Shown here: piece by piece, positions 43,173 through 53,689 of the stretch
Position numbering within the stretch: position 1 is the stretch's first letter
Layout: every line of letters starts with the position of its first letter
Assembly (NCBI GenBank): GCA_018136815.1
Contig: CM030943.1
Span: forward strand, 859,975-923,974
DNA length: 64,000 nucleotides
Origin: Isochrysis galbana
Lineage: Eukaryota; Haptophyta; Isochrysidales; Isochrysidaceae
Direction of reading: 5' to 3'
Program-made: the position numbers and the translations under genes
The notes under the pieces: model-generated
Database searches by the model: none
What the model saw: the letters and a program-made list of their open reading frames with translations, nothing else
Told to the model about the DNA's origin: nothing

Positions 43173-44945
43173 CTAGCTTCTTGTGAGGAGAGGCGCAGTC
43201 GCTGGCTGGCTCGCGGTCGCCGCCGGTCGCCGAGAGGTCGCGGAGGCGCGCCGGTCCTCAGCTCCTCTGGAGTACTTACGTACTCTACTTGGAGACTCGC
43301 GGTGTGAAGACTGTCGGCGAGGGCGCTGGGCGGGAGGGAGGGTACTGGAGGGGCGGTGCGGGAGTGTTGGAGGGCGAGGACGCGGCGGGCCAGGGCGTCG
43401 AGGAGGGCGTCGTTGTTGAGGAAATCGAGGGGGTTTGGGACGGAGAGGAAATGCGGGTCGGTTTGTAGAGGGCGATGCTGGTCCGGGGCGGCTGGAGAGG
43501 GAAATTAGGGGCGGGGACGGAGGTGGCCGGAGGTGGGGTCTTCGGGCGGGTGGGCGGGGCGGAGAGGCGAGGGGACGGGATTGCCGAGGGGGGTGGACGT
43601 GTAGTCCTCTCGGTGATGAGGCGGGTTGGTTGGAAGGATGGTGGGGGAAGCAGGGAGTGAGGGTTGGGTGGGGGGAGGTGGGAGTGAGGGTTGGCAGGCT
43701 CCGAGAGAGAAGGACTGAGGGGATTGGGATTGGTCAGGCACTGGCGAGTAGAAGGAGAAGGAGGGCTGGCGGGGGGAGAAGGAAGGGGGGCAGGTGGTTG
43801 GAGGAGGTGGCTCGGGTGGCGGTGGCTGGTGATGGTGAAGTTGGTGTGCTGGTTGTTGTGGAGGATGGGGCTTCCAGCTGCCAGCTGTGTTGGGTTTGGT
43901 GCTGTTGCTATTGCGCGGTGGCGTCGTGTGCGGGCGGGTCGAAGGCGGCGGGTGTGTCTTGGTGCGGGGGAAGGGGAGAGAGTGTCTGGAGAGGTGTGGG
44001 CGGCACATCTCCGCTACTATGTGGCTTGTGAGGCTGTGGTTGTGGGTCTGTAACATGGGATGTATGATGCATGGGGCGAGAGTGACGGGAGGACCGACCG
44101 GAGGCGACACGGGAAGGGAGCACGCGGGCCGGTACCGGCGAACCGTGAGCCGGCATGACGAGGGAGAGCAGTACGGGAACAGAGGGGGTGACACAGGGGG
44201 CGTNNNNNNNNNNNNNNNNNNNNNNNNNNNNNNNNNNNNNNNNNNNNNNNNNNNNNNNNNNNNNNNNNNNNNNNNNNNNNNNNNNNNNNNNNNNNNNNNN
44301 NNNGGTGCGGGGGTGGGAGGGGGGTAGTAAAGGGGGAAGGGGGAGGGGCGATTGGCGTGGGGGCCCGCGCGGGCTGCCACCTGCCATTCCCTTTGCTGCT
44401 GCAGGTGGAAGAAGGGGGGGGGGGAATTCCTGGTAGCGGGGGTGGGTGGGGAAGGCTATTGAGAGGGGGAGGGAGGGCCAAGGGGGCGCTGGTACGACCG
44501 GCGGGGCTACCGAGGGTACTGCTGAGCATCACCAGGATGCAAGGGATGGGAGGGAGGTGGCGGAGGTTGCAGGGCACATCTGCCACTGCTGCCTCTGTCT
44601 GCGGGCCACAGAACAGCCTTCGGGTGGGGTGAGGGTGGGGCAGACGGAGAGCCAGAATACCTGAAGGATGGGAGGACCACAGAGAGGAATGAGCGAACTG
44701 AAGAGGAGGAAGGAGAATCGATGGCGCACAGGAGGGAAGAGGACATCAAGGTGGCTCATCGAAGGCAGTTGCAGAATCATTAGATGTTATCCCAGGGGAG
44801 TGAAGAGAGATGGGTAGGGAAGGTGCAGAGCCGGAAGACTTCCGAAATTGCGCCACGCTAGTCTGTTCAAGAGGTTGACGGGCTGGCAATCACTACCCCG
44901 CCTCGAGTGTCCTGACATGCCTTGTCTTTCCCTCCTCGCTTTCAG
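43173..44945. other. Low-complexity region with 100-N gap; first exon of ATG13 not found
   Basis: Plus strand 43300-44500 is G-rich with GGTGGGGG-type simple sequence; the Pro/Ser- and Gly/Arg-rich frames are composition artefacts. The 100 N lie at 44204-44303. The missing first exon of ATG13 must lie here or in the gap. Confidence 0.5.
44204..44303. other. Assembly gap of 100 N
   Basis: Exactly 100 N; gap of unknown true size inside G-rich low-complexity DNA, upstream of ATG13. Confidence 0.98.
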
Positions 44946-47900
44946 TTCAACCTCGAGTCGGATGAGATAGGACTAGTTCGCGACCAGCTCGAGAGCTGGC
45001 GGCAGGACGTCTCTCGGCCCATCTCGCTCGATGTTTACATCGATACTGGCAGTTCCCCACTCATACAAGAGGCGGTCGGCTTGCAGGTGAGCGCAGCCCT
45101 CACCCCAGCTGCTACAGCAGTGCCCACTCCTTGCGGGCGAAGCCTCCTTGTCCGTGGGGCACACGGCGAGCTCCTGCTCATCTCCATGGCACACGGCTCC
45201 ACAAATTGACCCCCCTACCCCAAAAATACTCTGCTACTCGCAGCCGGGCGAGTCTTCCTGCGTGCTTCTCGAGCGCTGGCGCATCGCGTACGAACCACAG
45301 GCTTCCGCCCCATCCAGCATCGCATGGCCCTCGTTTTACAAGCGCTTTATTGTGTTGCTCCGCGCCCTCGCGGCTTACCTCCGTCTCATGCCTACCCACC
45401 GCTTGGCCGCTTCTCTAGCTCGCCTGGCCCCTGCCACCGCGCCCTTGCTCAAATTTAAGATTTCCGCGTGCAATGGCCGAAGCGGGCGCCCAGCTCCCTC
45501 TTCCGCCGCGTCTGCAGCTGAAGCCAGTGCTGCATCGCCAACCCCTCCGACGTCAGAGTCTATGCCACCTGAGGAGGAGCCGATCCTTTACTTCCCACAT
45601 ACCATTGTCCCTGAGCAACACGCGTTCGCTCCTCCCGACACGTCCCATGGAAAGCTGCGGATTTCCGTTGCTTTTCGTCCGACCGCGCTCTTCGGTCGCA
45701 CACGGAGGGACTCGCAGCCAGCCGCTATATGCTGCTGCGAGGGCGGCGAGGCCATCGGCGCACGCCTCATCGCAGACTATCTTCCCGCCGCTCCCCCCGC
45801 CGCTCTCGGCAGCTCGTCCCCGACCGCCACAGCCACCAGCCCGGGTACGGCAGCAGCTGCGGGTCGTTCGCCCGACGCATTTCTTCAGGCGGACGGGTCG
45901 AATCCGCGCTTCGGCCTGCTGCCTCGCCCAGCGGCTATTGCCCAGTCGCATTCGCCGCAGCAGCAGGTGTCGCAGCGGAGGCAATCGCCCCTCATGGCGG
46001 CCGGGATGGGAACCTCTCCCATGGGCACCGCGCGTTCGAATTCCGAGCGGCGCTCGCCGAGCCAAACGTCTCACCCGCAACCGTCGCACTACTGCTCGCA
46101 ACCGTCATCGCATCCGTCTGCGTCCCACGAGTACATGCCCGAACGCTCACCCCCGGTTCCGTTGCCACTGGCTCAGCACAACGCCGCAACGGACAGCACA
46201 AGCCCGAACTTCACCCCCACCGGAGAGGGGTCGCCCTTCACCCTGGCCGGCTGCTCCGCTGGATCTGCCGACGCGGAGCTCGTCTCGATTCACGAGAGGG
46301 CCGCGGCGGCGAAAGCCAACGCGTCTGCGAACGATGAGGCGACGGGGCCTGGGATGGCCGGCGCTGCAGGCGGGCCGGCTGCGGCAGATTCGGCGATGCT
46401 GGCCGCCAACACCCCGGGAGCCTCGCTAGCGGAATCTTCGGCAGGCCGCAAGAAGGGCTGTGGCGGCGGCGTGTGCGGATGCACTCTTCCTCTTGGCGTC
46501 GGCTCGTGTGGCGGTGGTGGACTTGGCGCCTTCTCCATGGGTACGAGTTTCTGTAACAACCGTGCGACCGAGGAACTGCCCTTTGCTATGGACGACGTCG
46601 AAGGCATGGGGCAGGAGGGGGGCACCGAGCACGGAGGCATCGGGGCTTGCCAGCCAGCATGGACTGCCGGTGGGTGCGTGGGGAGTTTTGTCACAGGAGG
46701 TGGCGGAGCGATGGCGGCCACAAAGCATGAGGCAGTGCTTGGCTCCTTCATTGACGAGGTGAGCTCAGGAGAGTGCTTCTTGGCGCCTTGCGCAAGCGCG
46801 GGGTGCAGGTAGGAAAAGAGCAGTCGTGGGCATTCTGGCCGAGCTGCGCAGATTAGCCTGACGCCAGGTCTTGAGCTGACCATCGCCCTCCCCTCCCCAC
46901 CTCGTGCGCGGGCGTTCGCAGGTTGCCCATGCGCCATCCCTTCAGCTGTTTTCGCAGCCTGCCCCATCCTCAACCACTCCGGCTTCACCGATGGCACGAT
47001 CCGTCGAGGACTTTTCTGAACAGCTGGATCATCTCAGGAGAACGTTCTCATCGCTCCCTTGTGCTGTCAATGCTGCAACAAACGTGAGCACGGTCACCGT
47101 GGGTGGCGCTCCCGCCACACCCCACTCCACACCGTGCGCGACTCCCCTTGCACGAGAGCGAGCCGGCGGCGCAGTCCAGCACGGCCAGACCTCATCCGGC
47201 ATGGCTGGGTGCAGAGGAATGGCAGGACTCGACACGCACCGTCGTTGCTCTCATTCGGGAGGCGAGTCAGGAAACAGCCCATCCGCCGTTTTGCCTGCCA
47301 CCTCGGCACCAGTGCGCATTACTCCACGGCAGGGAGCGCTCAGCCCGCTTGGTGCGGCCGCTGGCTGTGGAGGCATCTCGTGCAGCCCTCCCACGAACGA
47401 GTACAGTTTATCACAGGGCAGGTCCCGCCGCCCCACGTCCTTCGGGCGTGGGTCTGCAAGCTGCTCGCCATCCAATGCATCTCCACCCCAATTCACGGGC
47501 TTGCTGGATGCTCCCTTCGGCATGCCGAGCCCTCGTCTCAGCCCGTGCGCCTCCCTGACTCCTTCAGCGCAACCAATTAACCCCTCTCGACCTATTCCCA
47601 CCCTCGCACTCTCACCCCCGCTTGCTGCCTCCGCCGGACTTTCCCCTAGTGCCGCGCCGCTTACCGCCATGTCACCTGTCTCCATCGCTGCCGATGCCGC
47701 GCTGGCCCCTGGCGCAGCGGATGTGGCCGTGACCGCTGCCACCTCCTCTGGGGAGATCCGTTCAGGGTCATCTGCTCCAGGTCCCGATGAGGCGGCGATG
47801 GCCACAACAGGAGCGGAAGCTGGGGTGTCTCTCCTTGGACCGGGAGGCACAGGGCGTTTTTTAAGTTCAAGTTGCTCTGCGGGGGCGGTTCTGTTAAGTG

Positions 47901-48541
47901 GAATCGAGAGGCCCCTACGTGATGTGGCGCATGGTAATGTCAGCGCCTTTGCTCCGGGATGCGCGGCAATCTGCACACAAGACAGGACGGCGTCTAGCAC
48001 TAGTGGCGAAGCGGACGGTGCAACAGCGGTCGGAGCGGCCGGTGATGACGGTGTCGAGGCGGCTCCCACTTCATTGTTAGCGGAGGCGACGGACGTCGAG
48101 CAATCTGCTTCGCCTCCGGTGCTCACCACCCCCACGGCTATTGCTATCGCTCAAGACGAAACAGCCTTGATAACACGCCTTACACAGAATGGATCCGAGC
48201 TCGTCTCAAGCCTCCGAGATGATATTAGCAGCTCCCAGCTAGGCGTTTCGGACCTTGCAGGCTCCAACCTCGTTGGTTCCGACCTTGGGGGTTCGTGCCT
48301 GCAGGATCCCAGTTGTGATTCCTATCCTTCATGCGCAGTTGGAACTGGCTTCGTAGACCCTAACCTCCCACCCCCGAGTGGCTCCATTTCGCCTACTGTT
48401 GACGTGCCACGCACCAAAGACATGCCTCAAGAGGCTGATTCCACCGAACGACTCGCAAGTAGCCCACCACCAGACGACTTCCTTTTTCCCAACGCCCGCA
48501 CTCGTGGCGTCCCTATGGCAGAAGCCTCACCGTTTAGGTAA
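44946..48541 (+). CDS. ATG13: Autophagy protein ATG13 (HORMA domain), 5'-partial
   Basis: Regulatory subunit of the ATG1/ULK kinase complex that starts autophagy. Exons 44946-45086, 45244-46758 and 46922-48541 join in frame (47 + 505 + 539 residues); the start exon is not identified. The HORMA domain is recognisable: FNLESDEIGLVRDQLESW, LDVYIDTGSSPL, SCVLLERWRIAYEPQ, FYKRFIVLLRALAAYLRLMP with HRLA, and a late strand GKLRISVAFRPT. These match the ATG13 order W-F-N-L, L-L-E-R-W, Y-K-K-x-I-x-L-L-R-S-L and the final beta strand. Behind it lies a disordered Ser/Pro/Ala/Gly-rich tail of about 800 residues, as expected of ATG13 regulatory tails, with VEDFSEQLDHLRRTF as a short conserved-looking helix. 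The tail is unusually long and may contain unmarked introns. Confidence 0.8.
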
Positions 48542-49311
48542 GGAGCAGTCCGATCAAGCGCTTGAAATGCCGAATAGCTTCATTAAGGGCTTAAGGGGGC
48601 GTGGGTGCGATCCCCGCCACCTTGGAGTTAATTAGTAGTCACAGACGGCATTTACTTCGGCTCGGAGCCGTGTGAGCGGCCCACAACGTCCCGACTTGTC
48701 TCGTTCCATTCTTGACGTGCCATTCCATCCTTGAAATGTCGTGAGTTCTCGAGTAATGCCATACTACTACTACCCGTTAGCTCTTCATGTCTTCATGCTT
48801 CGCGGTGTGGCGCTACCACTATGCTATCTGTCCCCGGTCACCATTATGCTCTTGCTCCGGCCACCGTTGGGTGTCCGTGCCTGACTAAGCCAGGTGAGGC
48901 GGCGTGCATTTACTCGTGGACTTCGTAGCCTATGAATATGATCTGCGCTGTGTGCTCCCCCCACGCACACGTGGTACACCTCGTCTCCCTCTTGAGCTCA
49001 ACCGACTGATCAAGCCCCTGCGCGGAGGAAGCTGCGCGTACACATGCCCAAGCATAGCTCATGCAAGTACTTGTAGCAAAGGAAGGTGTGCACGGTACTT
49101 GTAGGTAGAAAAGGTGTACACGGGAACGGCAATAGGCGACGAGCCCCAAAACAGCTCGCCGTGCATTAGTCTACCATCAGTGCCATTATTTCGACCCGGC
49201 AAGTGGAGTACGAATAGGAGCTGCGGTCCGCGACAACTCTCCAAGAGTAAAACTCCTTCAGGACACCGCGGAAATTCTGATAGAGGGTAGATGTCTAGGG
49301 CTTTAAAAACA
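48542..49311. other. Intergenic stretch without a supported gene
   Basis: Downstream of ATG13. No frame with a domain and no repeat copy recognised, apart from an imperfect GTACTTGTAG repeat around 49068-49103. Confidence 0.4.
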
Positions 49312-49743
49312 CAACTAAGTTTATACTTAGTTCGTCCATGGGGGGGGGGCACGAGCCCCCCCCCTCTCTCCACTCCTCCCCTGCCGTAGGGGAGGAACCA
49401 CTCATGCTCCTGGCATGCCTGATGGCTTGCCAGGAGCACACTGCCATGCTGACCCATCCTCCTCCCCACAGGCTCGCCTGAATCGCGCGTCCTGGCCCGG
49501 CGTGGCCAGCCCATCGCTCCACCCCCTCCTCTCTCCCTGGTCGACAGGCAGACAGGTGCAGACTAGGGGCCCCAGAGGCGCAGGAGCGCCAGCGAGGGAG
49601 AGGCAGGGGAGGCCAGGGCCCAACCCCAGCCTCCTCTGCCCCCTGAGCTCGCCTCCAGGGGCCGCCAGAGGGCAGCTGCAGGCCTGCCGCAGGCGCGCCA
49701 TCGCGCGTGCCGCAGGAGAGGGGAGAGAGAGCGCGGAGAAGGT

Positions 49744-49815
49744 GGTGGGCGGAGCGAGAGCTCCGCCCACCGAATATATGTAAGTCTCGCGCCTGTTTAC
49801 AGGATAAGTCGAGAC
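49744..49815 (+). other. Two predicted RNA hairpins in the structured repeat
   Basis: Hairpin 1 (49744-49771) is a perfect 12-bp stem closed by a GAGA loop, a GNRA tetraloop. Hairpin 2 (49784-49815) pairs GTCTCG with CGAGAC outside and CCTG/CAGG around TTTA inside, with unpaired ATAAGT on the 3' side. In copy beta (51904-51976) the outer stem is GTCCCG/CGGGGC, and in the 55.6 kb copy GTTCCG/CGGGAC: paired changes that keep the stem. This supports a selected RNA structure. Confidence 0.65.
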
Positions 49816-49865
49816 AGAGTCCGCCGCCAGCCCGGAAGGCGGCCGCCCAGGCAGGCATCAAGGCT

Positions 49866-50012
49866 AGGGCTCGGTTAAACCTATTAGTCTATTAATAGAT
49901 TGATACATTGATACCCAATTAATAGGGGGTTTTGGCGCCCAACCTATTAATCGATATGGGGTTATCGAGAAACTCCCTCTATTAATCGATTAACAGGCGG
50001 GGATTTTGGCCC
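49866..50012. mobile_element. Word-repeat element (CTATTAATCGAT words) inside copy alpha
   Basis: About 147 nt made of CTATTAAT/ATTAATCGAT variants and two GGGGNTTTTGGC blocks. It interrupts the 3' end of copy alpha. CAAGGCT is found on both sides (49859-49865 and 50013-50019), a 7-bp duplication, or 8 bp with one mismatch. Terminal inverted repeats are weak. It has the same construction as the elements at 5403, 35727 and 55078 but a different word. Confidence 0.6.
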
Positions 50013-50214
50013 CAAGGCTCCCTGTGCCGCCAGCCCGGTAGGCATAGGAGGAAGGGGGGAACGGATCACCGGGGGGGGGGGGCGCGGGCCACCGACCATA
50101 TCTAAGCCCTTTTCCCCTATCCCCCTAGTAGTGCACGGGGGGAGTCGCCTGATGGCGGGGGGGAAAGGGCCGGGAGAGAGGGGGTGTAGAAAGTTTTGCT
50201 GCGTGAGTAGAAAG

Positions 50215-50262
50215 TATAGAGGGTCCACGGCCGCGTGTGCGGTGAGACTATTAAGAAGTTAA
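50215..50262 (+). repeat. End fragment of the 135-bp TTAAGAAGTT repeat
   Basis: Contains CCGCGTGTGCGGTGAGACTA followed by TTAAGAAGTT, but goes on AAATC instead of a T-run. Confidence 0.5.
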
Positions 50263-50640
50263 ATCTAGGTACTGCTCCAATTCGTCCTTCTCTGCGATGA
50301 TCGGGCGAACAACCTGCTTGGACTTAGCTTTCCCTCCGAGCAAGGTGCCCAACGTGACCTTAAGCTTCTTGAGCAACGCTTGTGGTGCCTCTGCGATCTC
50401 CCCTTGTGATGCGATCTCCGCATGAGAGGCAGAGGGCTCGCCGGGCGACGACATGGCACACAGCTCGTCAGCATCATGCGAACTACCGGGAAGAGCCTCC
50501 ATCTCCACATTAGAGAGGTGGCCATTCCGGATGGCAGGCTTGTACGCGGCCAACCACTCGGTCATCAACTCACGCTTGGCCCACGCCTTGTCACTTGCAA
50601 GGGTGAAGGTGTATTCATCGACGAAGTCGAAGTGTCCCAC
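50251..50640 (-). pseudogene. Fragment with hAT-transposase-like C-terminal sequence
   Basis: A 129-residue minus-strand frame without an ATG. It starts FDFVDEYTFTLASDKAWAKR, has a long acidic/Ser linker and ends PIIAEKDELEQYLDLTS. The D-E-L-E-x-Y-L motif resembles the start of the hAT dimerisation domain, but the W-W and following helix are missing. Coding-like composition is clear, family assignment weak. It lies next to elements with 7-8 bp target duplications, which hAT transposases make. Confidence 0.35.
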
Positions 50641-50741
50641 AACAAGATTTCAGTCATACTGGGGGGAGTTGATCCATCCGAAGAGGTCCCCCCGTGAAAG
50701 TCACTTTCACCCACACACACATGATTGAGACGATGGGGCTC

Positions 50742-50794
50742 CTCTGCTACACGTCTAATTGCGCAAGTCTCTGCTACACGTCTGATTGCGCAAG
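50742..50794 (+). repeat. Tandem pair of a 27-bp unit
   Basis: CTCTGCTACACGTCTAATTG followed by CGCAAG occurs twice (50742-50767 and 50769-50794) with one substitution. Confidence 0.85.
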
Positions 50795-51460
50795 CATCTG
50801 CGGAGACACCCTGGCCGCAGTTGACCAGTCCTCCTGACTCCTCCCGACCGGACTGGGGGTGCGCGAGTCCCGACCACGCACACTGGATGCTTTCTTCCTC
50901 TTATTTACGTTGGATCATTCACTACTCTTGGGGTCCGATCCCGCAGTCCCCGCAAAGGCCCCTCTGGCGGTGTGGTTGGTGGTCGGGATCCACCAGTGGT
51001 CGGGCGGGATTCGGGATTCGTCGGAGTTTCCTTTTTTGTTCGGTTTAAGGTGGTTCTAAAGAGTAAAAAAACCTGCCGCGAGAGCGGCGAGAATGGCGAC
51101 CGCGCCTGCCGCCTGCTCTCCCCTCGGCCCCCCCCCCCCCCCCCCCCCCACGGCACTCTGTGGGCAGGGAGAGGGTGGTCCCCCAGAGGACACCCACTCC
51201 CAGCAAGAGTGGGGAGGCTCCGAGTCCGAAGAGTCGTCGCCGGGACCGCATCGTGAGCCGATCTACATGATCGAAGCACATGGACGAGGGAAGAAGGCGT
51301 CGACCACACACATTCTGTGCGCGATGTGCGACTGGAAGGACCCGAGGTGAAGGAGGCGGTGGCCGAGGCGGCTAGCGGCTAGGCCCAGGTCAATTCTTGA
51401 AGCCCGACTTGCCCAAACTTGCCGGCCGTTCTTGCGGGATTCTTGTGGCGGACCACCCGA
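50795..51460. other. Intergenic stretch without a supported gene
   Basis: Contains a C-run at about 51126-51149. A short frame ending THILCAMCDWKDPR at 51348 looks coding-like but is isolated and unassigned. Confidence 0.4.
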
Positions 51461-52016
51461 ACTAAGTTTATACTTGGTTGACCCATGGGGGGGCACGAGC
51501 CCTCCCCTCTCTCCACTCCTCCCCTGCCATGGGGGAGGGACCACCCATCCTCCTGGCATGCCTGATGGCTTGCCAGGAGGCCACTACCCTACTGACCCAC
51601 TCCCTTCCCCACAGGCTCGCCCCATCCATTCGCCCATCCTGGCCCCTCGTGACCAGCCCATCGCTCCAACCCCCCCTCCCCCCCTGGTCGACAGGCAGAC
51701 AGGTGCAGATTGGGGGCCCTAGAGGCTCAGGAGCGCCAGCGAGGGAGAGGCAGGGGAGGCCAGGGCCCAGCCCCAGCCTCCTCTCTCTGCCCCCAGAGCT
51801 GGCCTCCAGGAGCCTCCAGGGGTCGCCAGGGGCAGCTGCAGGCCTGCCGCAGGCGCGCCATCGCGCGTGCCGCAGGAGAGGGGAGAGAGAGCGCGGAGAA
51901 GGGGGTGGGCGGAGCGAGAGCTCCGCTCACCGAAAAATAGGTAAGTCCCGCACCTGTTTACAGGATAAGTCGGGGCTGAGACCGCCGCCCACTCGGAGAC
52001 ACAGGAGGAAGGGGGG
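51461..52016 (+). mobile_element. Structured-repeat family copy beta
   Basis: Starts AACTAAGTTTATACTTGGTT, followed by GACCCATGGGGG. Over its length it is about 85-90 percent similar by eye to copy alpha. Hairpin 1 is at 51904-51931 (GAGA loop, one G-T pair) and hairpin 2 at 51945-51976. The 3' end is CACAGGAGGAAGGGGGG, directly followed by the broken MGQYF gene copy. Confidence 0.8.
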
Positions 52017-52134
52017 CGTGCACACGCACGCATCTGGCGAAACTCCAGAGTCTTCCTCCCAGACATCCACCACCTACCCCTACCCTACACCCCGCTTCAC
52101 TCTCCTCTTCCCCCACAAGCCTCGCTCCTTCACC

Positions 52135-52460
52135 ATGGGCCAGTACTTTGTCTACATCGCCAAGCGACTCGGTCACCGCACCTACGAGGAGATCCGCGCC
52201 CCAGCCTTCAAGTTCTGCGAACACATGGAGGAGAGCATGAGCGGCGCCATCCTGGCGATGCTGCTCGTCGCAGCCTCTGGCATGGGCCGTGGATGGATGT
52301 GGAGACTTCCGCGTGGATCTGGCCAAGGAACGCTACCCGTCGATGTGGGCACTCATCAAGCCATACATGGGCCGTTGGTGCAAGGCAACCCTCATGCTCG
52401 TCGGCGACTACTCCGACGAGTACGACAGGATCCCCAAGACCAAGTACCCGGCAGTGGCAG
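52135..52460 (+). pseudogene. Truncated, frameshifted copy of the MGQYF gene
   Basis: Begins MGQYFVYIAKRLGHRTYEEI and is nearly identical to 28240-28530 in DNA. A 4-nt duplication (GGATGGAT near 52290) shifts the frame after SGMGRG. In the next frame the match continues (DFRVDLAKERYPSMWALIKP, then LVGDYSDEYDRIPKTK) and stops abruptly at about 52447, so the second half of the gene is absent. About 115 nt upstream of the ATG (from GCATCTGGCGAAACTC) are also shared, so the promoter or 5' UTR was duplicated too. Confidence 0.85.
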
Positions 52461-52612
52461 TGGTCCAAGATAATGTGCCGCCATGGCCTCGCGACTCCCT
52501 CTCCCTCCCGGTCCACCAGAGCCCCTACTCCTCTCGCCTCGCGCAATTGTCAGACTTTTGTACAGCCGTTTTGGGCCCGCTCCACCTGCTGCGACGGTCG
52601 TGTGAGAACGAC

Positions 52613-52791
52613 AGAACGACGCGTGCGCGACGGAGCAACGCTGGCAGGGCAGTGTGCCTGCGGTTTTGTCTCACCTGTGGGAGCCCTGCGGCAGCCCGCA
52701 TGAGAACGACGCGTACGCGACGGAGCAACGCTGGCAAGGCAGTGTGCCTGCGGTTCTGTCTCACCTGTGGGAGCCCTGCGGCAGCCCGCAT
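52613..52791 (+). repeat. Tandem duplication of a 90-bp unit
   Basis: Two head-to-tail units (52613-52702, 52703-52791) with about three differences. They contain GACGGAGCAACGCTGGCA and CTCACCTGTGGGAGCCCTGC. The period is a multiple of three and one frame is open through both, but no start or family is evident. Confidence 0.85.
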
Positions 52792-53212
52792 AGTGGCTAG
52801 GCCAGATGTGTCGGATCAGCCCGATGAAAGCGGGAGTCCTGCCGGCACTTCCCAAAAATAGAACGTCAAAATTTTGGCAACGAGGGGGAGTACCTACTCC
52901 TTGCCCCACTGGGATGTTTTATTTTCATTCTCTTCCTTCCTCAGCGTCGATTGCTCCCACGAATCACCACAGATATCTTCTCTCTCCATTCTTCATCCTT
53001 CCCCTCTTTCTCCGCCTCGCCCACCCCTCTCTCTCTCCCTCCCCCCCCCCCCCCCCCCCCCCCCGCTCTCCCTGTCCCTCCCTCTCTCTCTCTCTCCTCT
53101 CTCCCTCCCTCTTTCTCTCCCCCTCTCCCACCCCCCCCTCTCTCTCCCGCTCTCTCCCTCTCTCTCTGCTTCTCTCCCTCACCCTCTCTCCCTCCCTCTC
53201 TCTCTCCCTCCG

Positions 53213-53689
53213 ATGCTCGCTCTGCTCTGCCTGAGCGCCGTGAGCTGGGGTGGTCTCAGCCGGCTGCCTGCAGCGCCGCAACCTCTCCGCCCTCCGCTGA
53301 GCTACGGCCGCCCGCTCTGCTGCCCCCCGCGAGCCCACTGTCCCCTCGCCTGTGCTCCACAGCCGCCACCACCTGCGCGACCGCCGCCGCCCAACCGCCT
53401 CTTGCTCGCGATCCTTCTCATCGTTGTGACGCAGACACTCATCGGAGAGGAAGGCCGACTCGCTGTCCTCGCGAGTGTGAGCAGCGTCTTTGGGTCAGCC
53501 GCAGCTGACGCACTAGACAACCTCGCCCGCGCCTTCAATGGGCCGCTCCTGCAGAGGGTCGAGACGGTCGATGCTGCAGGCACCGAGTTTGGATCAGAGG
53601 CGCGCGCGACTGGCGGCGCGCTCATCATCGGTGGCCTGTACGCCTTTCGCGCGGCTGCAGAGTTTGTGAGGAGACGGCGGCTGCAGTAG
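53213..53689 (+). CDS. Small signal-peptide-bearing membrane protein, hypothetical
   Basis: 158 aa, single exon. MLALLCLSAVSWGGLSRLPA is a signal peptide, followed by a Pro/Arg/Cys-rich spacer (residues about 20-60) that could be a plastid transit region. Then come a hydrophobic helix RLLLAILLIVVTQTLIG, a soluble helix-rich part (GRLAVLASVSSVFGSAAADA and LDNLARAFNGPLLQRVETVD), a second weak hydrophobic stretch ATGGALIIGGLYAFRAAAEF, and a basic tail RRRRLQ. I recognise no family; a plastid or ER membrane protein is the likeliest reading. I chose this ATG because the frame upstream is a pure CT tract (with a C-run of about 25), probably 5' UTR. Confidence 0.6.
   Translation: MLALLCLSAVSWGGLSRLPAAPQPLRPPLSYGRPLCCPPRAHCPLACAPQPPPPARPPPPNRLLLAILLIVVTQTLIGEEGRLAVLASVSSVFGSAAADALDNLARAFNGPLLQRVETVDAAGTEFGSEARATGGALIIGGLYAFRAAAEFVRRRRLQ

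Larger units (their letters stand above)
49312..50075 (+). mobile_element. Structured-repeat family copy alpha, interrupted by a word-repeat element
   Basis: Starts CAACTAAGTTTATACTTAG and an ATGGGGG, then runs through CAGGCAGACAGGTGCAGA, GCGAGGGAGAGGCAGGGG and CTGCCCCCTGAGCT to the hairpin region (49744-49815). The remainder of the 3' end (GCCGCCAGCCCGGTAGGCAT, AGGAGGAAGGGGGGAACGG) is at 50027-50075, beyond the insertion at 49866-50012. Copy beta (51461) and the 3' fragment at 55555 have the same order. Frames are open but short and Pro/Gly-rich, so coding is doubtful. Confidence 0.75.

Noticed and set aside
43435-44580. Frames of up to 290 codons in G-rich DNA
   Set aside because: Composition artefacts of GGTGGGG-type sequence; several frames open on both strands, crossing the second N gap.
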